A stretch of DNA of 17,543 nt from Isohypsibius dastychi (taxonomy: Eukaryota; Tardigrada; Eutardigrada; Parachela; Isohypsibiidae). This document shows positions 1 through 9,083 of this stretch, piece after piece (the stretch's first letter is position 1; every line of letters starts with the position of its first letter). The stretch spans positions 1-17,543 of the forward strand of contig JAQIWT010000586.1 in the NCBI GenBank assembly GCA_034696485.1. The letters run 5' to 3'. The notes under the pieces are model-generated. The model was not told the origin of the DNA, searched no databases, and saw only the letters and a program-made list of their open reading frames with translations. The position numbers were made by a program, and so were the translations under genes.

Positions 1-78
1 AACCAGGTTTCTTCTCAAACTTTGGTCCAAACTTTGGTTTGGAACCTTGGTTTGGTTCGAAACTTGGTTTGGTTTCTG
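1..78. repeat. Degenerate TTTGGTT-rich imperfect tandem repeat
   Basis: Four imperfect units resembling AAACTTTGGTTTGG start near positions 17, 29, 43 and 60, a period of roughly 12-17 bases. Each contains a (C)TTGG core, usually followed by TTTGG. The array may continue beyond the left edge. It lies downstream of the BLOC1S2 3' end and I see no coding potential. Function unknown. Confidence 0.5.
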
Positions 79-328
79 CAAATACGTGCTGGCTCAAGGT
101 GCCTACTGCGCGCAGGAATGCGAAATCAAGAAAACGAAACCGCAAGGATATTCACAGCTATCTTTTAGACGAAAGTACAGTGTATCCACACACCATAAAA
201 ATGAGCTGGCAATAACATAACTTAATTTAAATCAACATCCACCAGATATACCGCGAGCGAGAAGACGGAACATGATAAACATGTCAAAAAGTCCAGCTTG
301 TCGTTCCTGCAAGGTTTCCATCGTCGCG
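79..328. other. Non-coding flank, probable BLOC1S2 3' UTR
   Basis: No convincing coding exon or RNA gene is visible on either strand. The stretch immediately follows the BLOC1S2 stop codon on the minus strand, so at least part of it should be 3' UTR. I found no clear AATAAA on the minus strand here. Confidence 0.4.
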
Positions 329-955
329 TCAGCGCTTCTCTACCGCTTTAAATCTCATTTCTAGTAGATCAACTGATTCAGATAAATATGGAACAATCAA
401 AACAATATTTTTACCCAGTTGTTTCGCATAGGTGTCCAGACGAAAGATTGTTCTCTCTAAATCATTCACTTGACTTTCCACACTATCGATACGCTCCAGG
501 ACCGGTTGAAGGAATGTAACTACAACACAACAATATAAAAACATGTTGCCTTTATCCAGAAACAAAAAGTAAATCCAACATCGTAAGATTCGTCATCGAA
601 TTTTACAATACATACATCTGTCGTTTGTTGTGGTGAAGGCTTCCGTCGTCTTTTTCGCGACTTCCAGGAGTTCTTCGTACTTGTTTCTCGTTATGAAATT
701 CAGTTCTTGTATGAGGCGATAATCTTCCGCAGTACCTGTGATGGGATACCGTTGAAATGGGAATGAAAACAAGTCGAACAACCAACCTTCAAATTCACTC
801 CTCAGATAATCAGACGTGGTCCCTAGAAGTTTTTGGTACAACCTGGATGTTTGCTCATTTTCCGAACGCTGAGAAAGATCCTTCATTTCCGATTGTACAG
901 GAGCATTTTTCATATCGTTTGGAGCAGCAGATTGGGATTGGGAATGGGAAGACAT
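329..955 (-). CDS. BLOC1S2: BLOC-1/BORC subunit 2 (BLOS2 homologue), 4 exons
   Basis: The product is a small coiled-coil subunit shared by BLOC-1 (lysosome-related organelle biogenesis) and BORC (lysosome positioning), acting on the cytosolic face of endosomes and lysosomes. Coding exons, in transcript order, are 955-787, 735-616, 519-415 and 360-329. They join in phase to give 141 aa; human BLOC1S2 has 142. Family hallmarks appear in order: SEFEGTAEDYRL, across exon junction 1, matches the human segment around SEDYKLL without a gap. LQPVLERIDSVESQVNDLE follows, then FRLDTYAKQLEMRF across junction 3, and the protein ends in VEKR like human LEKR. The introns are 51, 96 and 54 nt. The first and third preserve frame and contain no stop, so a naive reading runs through them. 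The Met at 955 is the first in frame and gives the family's usual length. Identification is by remembered family sequence. Upstream on the same strand lies the NR2C2AP-like gene, 553 nt away. Confidence 0.9.
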
Positions 956-1508
956 GGCCGTCAGATAAATTGTCGTACACGCGTGATTTCAAGAAAACCA
1001 AAACAAGCGACAAAAGCGAAAGAGGTCATTTCACATGGTCACATGCAAATTACCGTAGAGTCAACCAAGATCAAGAACTAATCGAGCCGTAATCAATCAA
1101 GTCCACTTTCTTTCGGGTCCTGAGTACGATACATAAAATAAATACACAGTACGTAATAAATCTAGAATCATACAGAATATTCTGAATATTCCGGAGATTA
1201 AAATGTTTCAACTTTGTCGGTATCGGAAAGTACTTTATGTCGACTCACTATAGGAAAGGTCATTTAAAAAATATGCAACATTATTTTAAAACATTACATT
1301 GTTTTCGTACATCAGTTTTTCTGGTGTTAAAAGTGAATGCGGTTGATCAATCCATACACAAATGCGATCAGTACGTGTGACAAAAAACGGTTATGATAAC
1401 AGCAATTACAAAAAGGTCAACTGGTGAACAGTGCGGTAAACTTTTTAATCGGTTCAAACGAAAAGAGAAATCGGGAGCGTTTGGTCCGTCCTCCGTAGCT
1501 TCAAATCT
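956..1508. other. Intergenic: NR2C2AP 3' side and BLOC1S2 promoter
   Basis: The two flanking minus-strand genes are separated by 553 nt. I see no supportable exon. Short open frames on the plus strand here, around 757-1092 and 1393-1605, are partly antisense to real exons and match nothing I recognise. The interval is AT-rich and must carry the NR2C2AP 3' UTR and the BLOC1S2 promoter and 5' UTR. The spacing is longer than the roughly 100 nt usual between genes in a trans-spliced nematode operon. Confidence 0.5.
1444..1449 (-). terminator. Candidate ATTAAA poly(A) signal for NR2C2AP gene
   Basis: ATTAAA on the minus strand lies about 60 nt downstream of the NR2C2AP stop codon. It is a common variant of the AATAAA hexamer at a typical 3' UTR distance. 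No cleavage-site evidence is available. Confidence 0.35.
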
Positions 1509-2132
1509 TTACCCTCCAAAAAACTCCATATTTTTAATCGCTATGCGTCCATGCAAGCCAAATGTGCTATCCAGCACCAATTTGACTTCCCTCGCCATGG
1601 TCTGAGGCGGAAAAGCAAAAATCTATAAATAAAATGGAGTACTACTAACTGAAAAGTTCACACACAAGCGAAAACGTGGATTTCGATACTCACTTGCACC
1701 TCATCACTGTCATCAGGGAAAAATGTCTCTAGTTCCCGTTTCTTGTCCATATCGTGAACAACGATCAGTTTTGCTGAAAGTCCCTTCAAAAACTGTAATC
1801 TCATCTCATCCAACCGCACTGGATTAGGAAACTTGACCATAATCCATTGTGACTGACCCTGTAATTGTGCACTATTTAATAAACCTGGTTTTCTATCATC
1901 CATAATAAGCACATTAATAAATTAATAATTTTTACGCGATCGCTCTGCCATGTTGTGTCGGTTTTTCCATCGACGAGGTGCTCCTTTTCGAATTCCTTCG
2001 TTTCTTTGTTGTACTGGGAACTGATACTAAAAAAGTCAAAAAAATTAATATGCGTTGTAAACAAGGGGTGCGATGTTGATGAAGGATGATTTACCGAATT
2101 TGATCGTCGTTGACGGGAATGCGGTTCGGCAT
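1509..2132 (-). CDS. NR2C2AP: Nuclear receptor 2C2-associated protein homologue, 4 exons
   Basis: This encodes a small single-domain protein of the NR2C2AP/TRA16 family, which has a discoidin (F5/8 type C-like) galactose-binding fold. The human protein is known as a repressor partner of the nuclear receptor TR4; whether that role holds here is unknown. Exons, in transcript order, are 2132-2095, 2026-1936, 1858-1694 and 1622-1509, joining in phase to 135 aa (human 139). Visible family features are RISSQYNKETKEF followed by KEHLVDGKTDTTWQSD (human HLFDQDEETCWNSD), then GQSQWIMVKFPNPVRLDEMR (human PSQWVTLEFPQLIRVSQLQ). A PxDD turn comes next, and the protein ends IFAFPPQT...GRIAIKNMEFFGG (human FPIPAAEV...GRVVIYHLRVLG). 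Introns are 68, 77 and 71 nt. Exon 1 encodes only 12 residues plus a split codon. It is placed by its ATG, its GGTAAA donor and phase agreement, so it is the least certain part. Confidence 0.86.
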
Positions 2133-2886
2133 TTTACTTCGAAACGGGTAAAAATAAAACTTGCGAGACGTCAGAATTTACACTGTGTGAACGAGAAGAT
2201 GCTACTACGACCGGAAGCAGTCGACGTGCCAGCTAGCTGCTCGATTCCATAATAGTACATGAATGTGTGGCCTGTGTATCAGACGAAAAACATATTAATT
2301 TATTCAGCTGCTGTTCTGCAACAATTTCCTCGAGTAATGACAATTACAACAGTTCACTAGGGCCACTACGGTAGCAGCAATAGTAAATCCTGCCAAGAAT
2401 TCGCTTTGTTTATGATTGCAAATGGACTGGATGGCGCCAATGCCGGTGAATGGATGACTCATTCAAAAAATACCAAAAAAACATTCGCTTATTCAGAGCA
2501 TTACGGTGGGCGGAATATCTGGTTTCATAGTTTCGGCTACTTCCCACGTTCTCACCCATCTAATACGCTTCAAAGCCATCAACGTGCAGCTTCAACATGC
2601 ACTATCAATTATTGATAAAATACGAGAAATCTTTGGATTGAACCTAGTTTGAAAAAACTGGACAGCTCTTGGGAACAATTCAGAACATTTATCTGAATAT
2701 TTATTCGTGGATTTCCTCGAAACAAGCTCAATTTACGAGGATTTTTCACAGCAGAAATTGCAGTGAAAGTAAAAAGAATCAATTCCGAAAATTAACCACA
2801 CACCTGATGGATAAAATAAACATTGTTGGAACAGCTGCCAAAGTGGCCGGGCCAAGGGAAAATGAATTTCGGGCAAATCTTGTCGG
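2133..2886. other. 754-nt intergenic region, no recognised gene
   Basis: This lies between two minus-strand genes. Short plus-strand frames at about 2406-2615 and 2669-2914 have no recognisable domain, and no splice-compatible neighbouring exon was found. The region should hold the MOSPD2-like 3' UTR and the NR2C2AP promoter. I see nothing else that I can support. Confidence 0.5.
2700..2705 (-). terminator. Candidate AATAAA poly(A) signal, MOSPD2-like gene
   Basis: AATAAA on the minus strand (TTTATT on the plus strand) lies about 180 nt downstream of the MOSPD2-like stop codon. The position is plausible for a short 3' UTR. It is unverified. Confidence 0.4.
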
Positions 2887-3874
2887 TCATTCTTTGGAAA
2901 TTGGCAGGTCATGAGATCCGAACAAGAAATAAATTAACTGGCATGCGAAAACGGTTGCGACGCATAAAAATATGAGGACAGTAAACTCGTACTGAGCTTT
3001 CCTCCTTTTCGTTTGTACTTCGGTCTGAAGTGCCAAAAGACTGTCCAGCTTCGAGGTTACAATATCCATTTTTTCCAGAATTAAACCAAGAGGTCTTCCT
3101 TCAGCTTGGCACTGCATCGAGATATTCGACGGTGGCGAAAATATTGTGCAGTGGAGTCGATGTTCATCCACCTGCGATCCCTGCCAACAATCTGCAATCT
3201 CGCCGAGGTTTTCCGGTTCTTGCTCGATCGGGGCACTCATCACGAGAAAGCGGTCTTTCTGCGTCGTCATTGTAAATCCGGGCTGAAAACAACAACCGAA
3301 AAACTTTAAACTCGAGAAACAAACAGAGAATCAAGGAAACTAATGCCGGTTTCTATCAGCTTGAATTCTGTTTCAAGGCGAAAATAACTCAGCAAAACAA
3401 AGACCTAGAACTGTTAAGCTTAATCGTCACCTGAAGAGAGATTTCCACAGTTTTTGAGCCACCAGGTTCAATAGCTCCAACGCTTGGTTTCACCCTGAAT
3501 TTCTCCGGTGATGTTGTTTTGACTTTAAAAGCTACAAATCCCGGGGAAAGGTTGACTAGACGAATAACATCGGAGCTATCCTTGTCCCCGTCGTCCTTTC
3601 TCAATTCGAAAACAAGCTCATCTGAGGGCTGAATGGACAAATATTTCCCGCGAAAATCTGTTTCCAGTGATGCTTGACTTCTCCTTTCTCTGACTCGCCA
3701 GCTTTTCTGATTTACAGACAATCCATGATGATGGCTCAATGTAGATTCCTCATGTAGAAGGCTCAGCGTTTCTTCGTAATAGGTGGCCAAAAGATCGGTG
3801 TCCGAAAACCTGACGCGTTTACGAATCTCTTGAGAATCAGCTACACCATTGGATGGACCCACATCGATGTTCAT
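2887..3874 (-). CDS. MOSPD2: Short MOSPD2-like MSP-domain tail-anchored protein, 2 exons
   Basis: This is probably an ER tail-anchored contact-site protein: MSP domains of VAP/MOSPD proteins bind FFAT motifs of lipid-transfer partners. Exons, in transcript order, are 3874-3431 and 3282-2887, joined in phase 0 by a 148-nt intron into 279 aa. The MSP domain spans about residues 78-195: LSIQPSDELVFE, then FVAFKVKTTSPEKFRVKPS (human MOSPD2 has IVAFKVRTTAPEKYRVKPS), PGGSKTVEISL, KDRFLVMSAPIE (human QDRFLIMAAEME) and DEHRLHC (human MEHRLRC). A helical stretch around 209-240 precedes one membrane segment at about 248-269 and a ten-residue lumenal tail. Human MOSPD2 carries an N-terminal CRAL-TRIO domain. 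Here the first 77 residues are polar, include KRVRF (19-23), and no CRAL-TRIO exon is evident upstream. A stop (TAG) lies six codons before the Met and coincides with a CTTCATAG acceptor-like site, so a cis- or trans-spliced 5' end is possible. A MOSPD1/3 or VAP paralogue is less likely from the core residues. Confidence 0.8.
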
Positions 3875-4321
3875 GTCAGCGGGAAGAGACTATGAAGAGA
3901 CAATTCGACGTTGAAGAAATAAAATCACAGTTGAAAATGATTCCGTTCTCAGTTGTCAGCTAAGAGTTTCACCACTCCGCATTCCTGAAGAGAAATACCA
4001 CAGACAAACAAAACAACGAATTCGTTCGGGGAAGACGGAAAAACGGGGCAAACAGGGTGAAGCTCACCAATGTGATTCAAATTAAGTTATTCGTTATCGT
4101 TCGCTAACTTGGGAAAAACGAAAACATGGCTCCAGATTCTACAGTGGCGCCTGAGCAAGCGCGCCAAAATTTGCTAAGGGGAGTTCTCTTTGCAGGAGGC
4201 TTACTGCAATAGCCTTCTCCACACGCCACACAGTACTAGCTGAAAATTCTTATCCCCCCCCCCCCTCAAAGCAGAAACAAAACAAAACTTGAAGATCCTG
4301 TCCTTCTCTTTTCAATTGCAG
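3875..4321. promoter_or_regulatory. Divergent intergenic region between MOSPD2-like and AKAP10
   Basis: This is the shared upstream region of two divergently oriented genes. It contains an E2F-like octamer (minus-strand TTTGGCGC at 4161-4168), a 12-base C run (4254-4265), and a TTGCAG acceptor ending at 4321 that precedes the first recognised AKAP10 exon. A 28-codon plus-strand open frame (ATG at 4126, stop at 4210) could be an upstream ORF. I could not join it in phase to the AKAP10 coding frame. No CRAL-TRIO-like exon for the minus-strand gene was found. Confidence 0.5.
4254..4265. repeat. Poly-C homopolymer (12 C)
   Basis: Twelve consecutive C on the plus strand, in the divergent MOSPD2-like/AKAP10 intergenic region and about 56 nt before the acceptor that opens the first recognised AKAP10 exon. 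It is one of only three C or G runs of seven or more bases in the window. Confidence 0.85.
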
Positions 4322-4373
4322 GTACTGCCATACTTCGAACAGCAACCTATGGAAATTATTGGGCACCGTAGAT

Positions 4374-6699
4374 ATGCTGAGAGATCTGGAAATAAGAGTA
4401 GGACCCCTGAACCGTAAGGAACTGAGTGGAAAGTCTTCTTGACAGCATGATGACTTGCTTTTCAAAAATGTTTCAGGAGAAGAAAACGACAAAATATTGC
4501 AGCTTCTTTCCGGAACCTCCCGTTTTTCCCCGCAGCTGGATCAAATGTTATGGGGATCTCAGAGGGATATCTTGCCCCACTTTGCTCAGTTCATGGAACT
4601 CTACGCCAATCTGAATCTGCTCCATTTCTTTTACGACACCGAAAATTTCCGAATGATGTTCCATCGTGGAGACAGATGTGTTTCGATGCCAAATGAATTG
4701 GGGATGCAGAATCCCTCGCAGTCAATATTTCAAGATGGGCGCAACGGGAAATATTATTGTAATTCTCCACCTGTCAATGGGTCAGAAGCGGCCAGCTCAA
4801 GTTCGTTTCCGGTCGGTCATACTCCAATATTTCCGCACGACGAGACGTATTATAAAGGTGAAGAGAATTCTGGGCGTTTTGATGACTTAAAGGTGCGCTA
4901 GCTCAGCTCGGTTTTCAATTTTTGTATTGCAGATATAGAAGATACCGCCCTGAGGATTTTTATGGAATATGTTGCCCTAGAAGCCTCTAGCCCTATTCTG
5001 GTGAAGCCAGAAATGCGGGAACAACTACTTCAAAATATGTATCCTGTTGATGGACGAATAAAATTTGATTGTTTCCGCCTTGTGCAGCAGTTTGCTGTTG
5101 AAAATATGCATTCCAGGTTCGTTGATTTTTTATATGCGCTGTTCCGTGGACTAGGAAAACATTGGTGTTCATATTTCGTAATCTGTTTTTGTAGATATTT
5201 CGGGAAATTTTTGCAGAGTGCTCAGTTTCGAAGCTATCTCAATTCGCTCGTTGCACACGAACGGCTGAACCTGGCTGATATCCAGGGCTTTCCTCATACT
5301 CTGGCACTGTTTATGGAAGTTAGTTATTACGGATCGTTTGAAGAAAGTTTTATCAAGTCAATGAATGAAATTCAGTTTGCAGAGAATCATGGATTGTTGA
5401 GTTGTGTTCAGTTTATTATGAGCGCTGTGCAGTTTGAGGCTCACTGGACTCGTGTGAGGGACGCGGAGAACTACGACCAAAATTGGGCGCAGAACGATGC
5501 AATGATTATATACGATCAGTAAGATATAAAGAATTAAATCTTGGTGAACCTGGATATGTTTGACCTTTCAGTTGAGCTGAAAGTTCTGTTCTTCAGGTAT
5601 ATTTCGCTTCAAGCAGCCAGGCGGATACCTTGTTCTGATTTCTTGAGGGAACTTCTGGAAGAAAGTATATGTGCCGAAACTGGGACAAAACCAGAATGTT
5701 TTCGTCATGCACTCACGGTCGCATACTCCGAAATTGAAACGGTAAGTGCATCAACAATTTGAACGCGGATACAGCAGCGCTGTTCGCCTTGACTTTAATA
5801 TTTGGAATTCAGTAAATGAACAGTTTCTTTGGCTTGTTGATGTTGGTTTAATTCGACTTTATGAGGACTGACACCATAATTTTGCTGATACCGTGATGTT
5901 TATAGGTTTATCTCAGGCTGTTTCTGCATAGCGCCCCTTTCAAAGATTACCTAAGTTCCGCGGGTATATGGAAAGAGAAATCGACATCTTCCAGAGAACG
6001 ATCTAACTCTGTCCAGTCGCGAGAGAGTGAGCCGAACATACATTAGGAGATGTTTTTTTAATACTTTTTATTATCAGAGTCAGCTACCCGAAGAGGTCTA
6101 TGGAAAAACAATGTGTCGAGTTCATCTTCGCACGATACTTCATGCGGCGAATCCCTGAAGAAAACTGGGTCCATGGAAAATACGGTATCTGATGGAAGGT
6201 TGTCACGATCACAGAGTCGGGCCAGCAGTGACGGAGCGTCTTCCTTTGATCATTCCGGATCGGGCTCTTCGTCTCGGTTAGTGAATAATCATTGTGGTTA
6301 TTTTTGTTTCGGAAATTTCTTTGTTCTTATGTTGTGAGGAGTAAGGCCAGTGTGGGTGTCTCAAGGACATCACAGCACACATTAAGGACCTGATACTCTG
6401 TATAACATTAATGAAATATTTTACTGTGTTGACCATCCATGGACCTTATGCCGTCTTTGTCAAGAAGGCGACCCAGTGTTTGTTTTTGTAGGAAAATGAC
6501 CATCGGCAAAGTCGACGCCCTCGGGAGATTTGTTTCTTTTACTGAGAAAGAACCTACCGAAGGAAAGAAAAGCGTTTTATCTCGAGTAGCTGACAGGATG
6601 ACCAATTCGATTGAGGCCCAGCGGAAAGAAGAGGAAGCTGCCCTCGAGGCACAAAGAATTATTGAAGATACTCTCGCTCAGTGCATGTCGCTCACTTGA
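4374..6699 (+). CDS. AKAP10: AKAP10 / D-AKAP2 homologue: dual RGS, PKA-anchoring
   Basis: This is an A-kinase anchoring scaffold. In vertebrates D-AKAP2 tethers PKA regulatory subunits and binds Rab4/Rab11 through tandem RGS domains. Exons: 4374-4413, 4477-4857, 4933-5116, 5195-5318, 5376-5518, 5597-5741, 5906-6026, 6078-6276 and 6492-6699, all in phase, giving 514 aa (human 662). RGS-A is split by a polar linker, as in human: residues 46-75 include LPHFAQFMEL (human LPYFIQFMEL), resuming near 142 with DIEDTALRIFMEYV. RGS-B runs from about 225 to 385, with LADI, ALFMEF, WAQNDAMIIYDQYISLQ (human AQNDAMILYDKYFSLQ) and CFRHAL. A Ser-rich stretch follows, then RKMTIGKVDALGRFV (human GKMTFGRVSDLGQFI). 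The amphipathic PKA-binding helix lies at about 493-510. The ATG at 4374 is the first in-frame Met in an exon entered at 4322; an upstream coding exon cannot be excluded. The 57-nt intron 5319-5375 is stop-free. The end MSLT lacks the vertebrate PDZ-ligand pattern. Confidence 0.87.
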
Positions 6700-6881
6700 A
6701 CACATTTCCGGTTTTAAGTTATCAGATTTCGTTTTGTCCAGACTGTGATATATTTTCGGTTAGAAAGTTCAAACTCGTTCAATTCCGCGCCTTAAACTAA
6801 TAAATAAAACAAAAATGGCAAAACGATTGCAAAAAAGATAGTGAGCCAGGTGAGTTTGCTAAAAAAGCTCCATGCCGATGT
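6700..6881. other. Convergent 3' region between AKAP10 and RNF185
   Basis: The two stop codons face each other 182 nt apart, so the 3' UTRs are short and may overlap. An AATAAATAAA tract on the plus strand at 6799-6808 gives two overlapping poly(A) hexamers about 100 nt after the AKAP10 stop. No clear AATAAA was found on the minus strand for RNF185. Confidence 0.5.
6799..6808 (+). terminator. Overlapping AATAAA poly(A) signals for AKAP10
   Basis: Two overlapping AATAAA hexamers on the plus strand, about 100 nt downstream of the AKAP10 stop codon. This is a canonical sequence at a typical distance. Confidence 0.6.
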
Positions 6882-7754
6882 TCACAGGAAGATGACAAAA
6901 AAGATGAGCGCAAAAGCAATGCAGAGGAAAATGGAGCTTGTCACTCCGTTGTTCGCTTGTTGGCCAGCTGAAATGAGAAAAATATTATTTCCGCTAAGAT
7001 CGTCAGATTCACAGGAAGAAGTTCTTACCGAGGTTTCGATTTAACAGCACATTGATAACGGCTCCAATAACTGCAAGTGGTCCGAACCCGAAGGTCATAT
7101 GAAAACCTCCCGCCGTGGCAATATTGAAGCCAGGAAACGGCTTCACGAAAAAAAATTGGTAAGATTTTGAAAAAGAAATGACTGTTAAAAGAAGCATACA
7201 ATAAAGTCAGGGTTGAAGTCTTGATTAGGTGAAGCTTCAGTTCTCTGTGCGGTGGGGCGTGGGGGAATGTTTTTCGTTCTGTAAGAAAAGTGTATATGAG
7301 CAGTTCAGCCATATTTGTCACTGAATTATCGCGGCGCAGAAAGATTTTCCGTACATACCTTGGATCTTCATTGGACGAATTTCTACCATAAATTGGTACC
7401 ACTTTATCAGGATCAACCACGGCCTTACAGACTGGACATGTTCCCTCGCCAGTCAGGACAGAAAGCCAAGAGTGCAGACAGGGCCAGCTGAAGAATAAAC
7501 ACGACAATTTTATGAGAATTCTGGATGTCTGAAAGGCAACATCCTACATACCAAAATAGATGGCCACAAAGGCTGACAACGGGGTCATTCGGACTTTCCA
7601 AACAGATGTTACACTCAAACACGTTACCATCTGGTTTTCCTGGGATGGAATTTTCCTTGGAATTCTGAGGATTTTCTCGGGTATTTTGTTCAGGTGACTC
7701 TTTGGATGATCCTCTGGATTCAGACACAAACGTTTGGCCAGATACGGATTCCAT
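6882..7754 (-). CDS. RNF185: RNF185/RNF5-type ER membrane RING E3 ubiquitin ligase
   Basis: This is a tail-anchored RING E3 of the RNF5/RNF185 family, which acts in ER-associated degradation at the ER and outer mitochondrial membranes. Exons, in transcript order: 7754-7552, 7487-7359, 7278-7200, 7140-7029 and 6967-6882, in phase, 202 aa (human RNF185 192). After a polar, Ser-rich N-terminus comes a complete C3HC4 RING: Cys48, Cys51, Cys63, His65, Cys68, Cys71, Cys85 and Cys88. It reads FECNICLESPNDPVVSLCGH and CWPCLHSWL. It continues CPVCKAVVDPDKVVPIYGR (human CPVCKAGISRDKVIPLYGR), then DPR...IPPRPTAQR (human DPREKTPPRPQGQR). GGFHMTFGFG matches human GGFQMSFGIG in the first hydrophobic segment, and the last 18 residues form a second membrane segment. 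Introns are 64, 80, 59 and 61 nt. The exon 4 acceptor (GTGAAG after a T run) is inferred. The gene is convergent with AKAP10 and divergent from the flippase gene. RNF5 versus RNF185 cannot be resolved by eye. Confidence 0.92.
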
Positions 7755-9083
7755 TTCCAGATGTCAAGCTGTGCTGTTCATTCAGGGTTACTACGGAGCC
7801 AAAGCTGCAATTCCAAGTTGTGGATTCACTGTATTCCGCAGAATAGGATGTTCGACTTACTTTGAATCACAAAATACGTCAACGAAATATAAAATGCAGT
7901 TGTTTACCAGAAATACCTGACCCGAGTGGACCTCCCACCATGTAACCTCCCACCACAAACCCCCCCTGAACTGAAGGCTGCGTGCATAGCCTCCGCCCGG
8001 GCAAGATTAACATCTCAATCCCTCCCTCAGAATCTGAAAAATGGGAATTTCACCTTTCTTCTCTGGACTGCCAGCAAGGACATTCCGTTCAACAAGATAA
8101 TTTACGGGTTTGCTTTGTTTCTCTCATAACCACAGGTACCAGCGATCTCCATTCTCGTTCTGATTTCCTTGTCAACAGCCAGCTGAGAAAGTGAAGTTTT
8201 CAACGAGCGGGAATATTTTCTGGATTGTGTGAAATGGACTTCCGGGATGGGTTAACTTGACGCGATCATTGTACATGTGGACGATGGTTCTGTAATGACG
8301 AAACGAAATCATATCTGTGACGCATTTGTGACTGGAATCGCAAAAACTGCTTGAACAAAGTGGCACTTATCATTTCGGATTTCGTTTCGCACCCTTATCA
8401 ATCATCTACGGTGTTGATCGCGGAAATATTTCTGGTGAGAACTCGGTATCTTTTATTTAACTGTGTGAAGTTTCCTCATAGTTTGATTGGTTACCGTTTG
8501 TGTGGTTGAATGGAACAGTGAGCTATCGAGGCGATAACTTTTTCGATTGCCGATTGTTTGCGTTGTACCTTACCTTGAAATTCTCCCAGTTGTTGATGCT
8601 AGGAGGTAGAATCGATATTTCGACAGTTCGGTAATTTCTCAGTCGATCTTGAGAGTTCTTTCTCAGCGTTTCATTTAGACGGGTAACTGCAGTTTCGATT
8701 AGAAAGGGCTAAATCGGTTTTTTGTCATAAGTTCTGTTTTGTTTATTCTGGGAAATTTCGATATTTTATGACAAATTGTCGGAGTTTTGATTCGAAATTA
8801 AACGGTTGTTCTGGAAGGATAACTGGCTTGGATTTGCGTCAAGGTACGTATCTACTTGTTTCCGCTGCCAACCTAATTAATTTTGACTTATGGAAAAAGA
8901 TGAGTTTTGGACTTCAAATACGTTCAGCTGGTTCAACAAATTAGTTTTGCGTCGCTGATTTCTAATTCTGTTGTTTGCGCTGTATTTCGTTCATGGTGCT
9001 GTTACGGGTTTTTGTTCATCCTGCGTTACTGATAATGATTTTCTTTATTGCAGATTGCCCGGATCGGAATGCTGTGACTGGGA
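7755..9083. promoter_or_regulatory. Divergent RNF185/ATP8B upstream region with spliced 5' UTR
   Basis: About 1.3 kb separates the two divergent start codons. No exon with recognisable homology is visible. Frames around 7926-8194 (plus) and 8172-8366 (minus) are unsupported. The ATP8B gene probably has a non-coding first exon ending at 8843 (CAAG before GTACGT) and a 5' UTR intron 8844-9053 ending TTATTGCAG, 30 nt before the ATG. The interval also holds a 7-C run (7960-7966) and a 10-base direct repeat (7931-7955). Confidence 0.5.
7931..7955. repeat. Direct repeat CCTCCCACCA x2
   Basis: The ten-base sequence CCTCCCACCA occurs at 7931-7940 and again at 7946-7955, a 15-base period. It is followed by a run of seven C at 7960-7966. 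It lies in the RNF185/ATP8B divergent intergenic region and may be a regulatory or simple low-complexity element. Confidence 0.6.

Noticed and set aside
2406-2914. Plus-strand open frames between NR2C2AP and the MOSPD2-like gene
   Set aside because: No recognised homology. The second overlaps the MOSPD2-like coding exon on the opposite strand.
329-3874. Nematode-style operon of the three tandem minus-strand genes
   Set aside because: Intergenic gaps of 553 and 754 nt are larger than typical operon spacing, and no spliced-leader sequence can be assessed from genomic DNA alone.
4126-4212. 28-codon ORF as first coding exon of AKAP10
   Set aside because: Available GT donors leave phase 0, while the next exon needs phase 2. 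At best it is an upstream ORF or untranslated exon.
6277-6491. Extra AKAP10 exon in the 215-nt intron
   Set aside because: An open stretch before 6491 resembles the family only very weakly and lacks an AG acceptor in the right place.
7926-8194. Plus-strand open frames upstream of the flippase
   Set aside because: Low-complexity Pro/Ser-rich translations without a domain, splice partner or recognised homologue; treated as intergenic.
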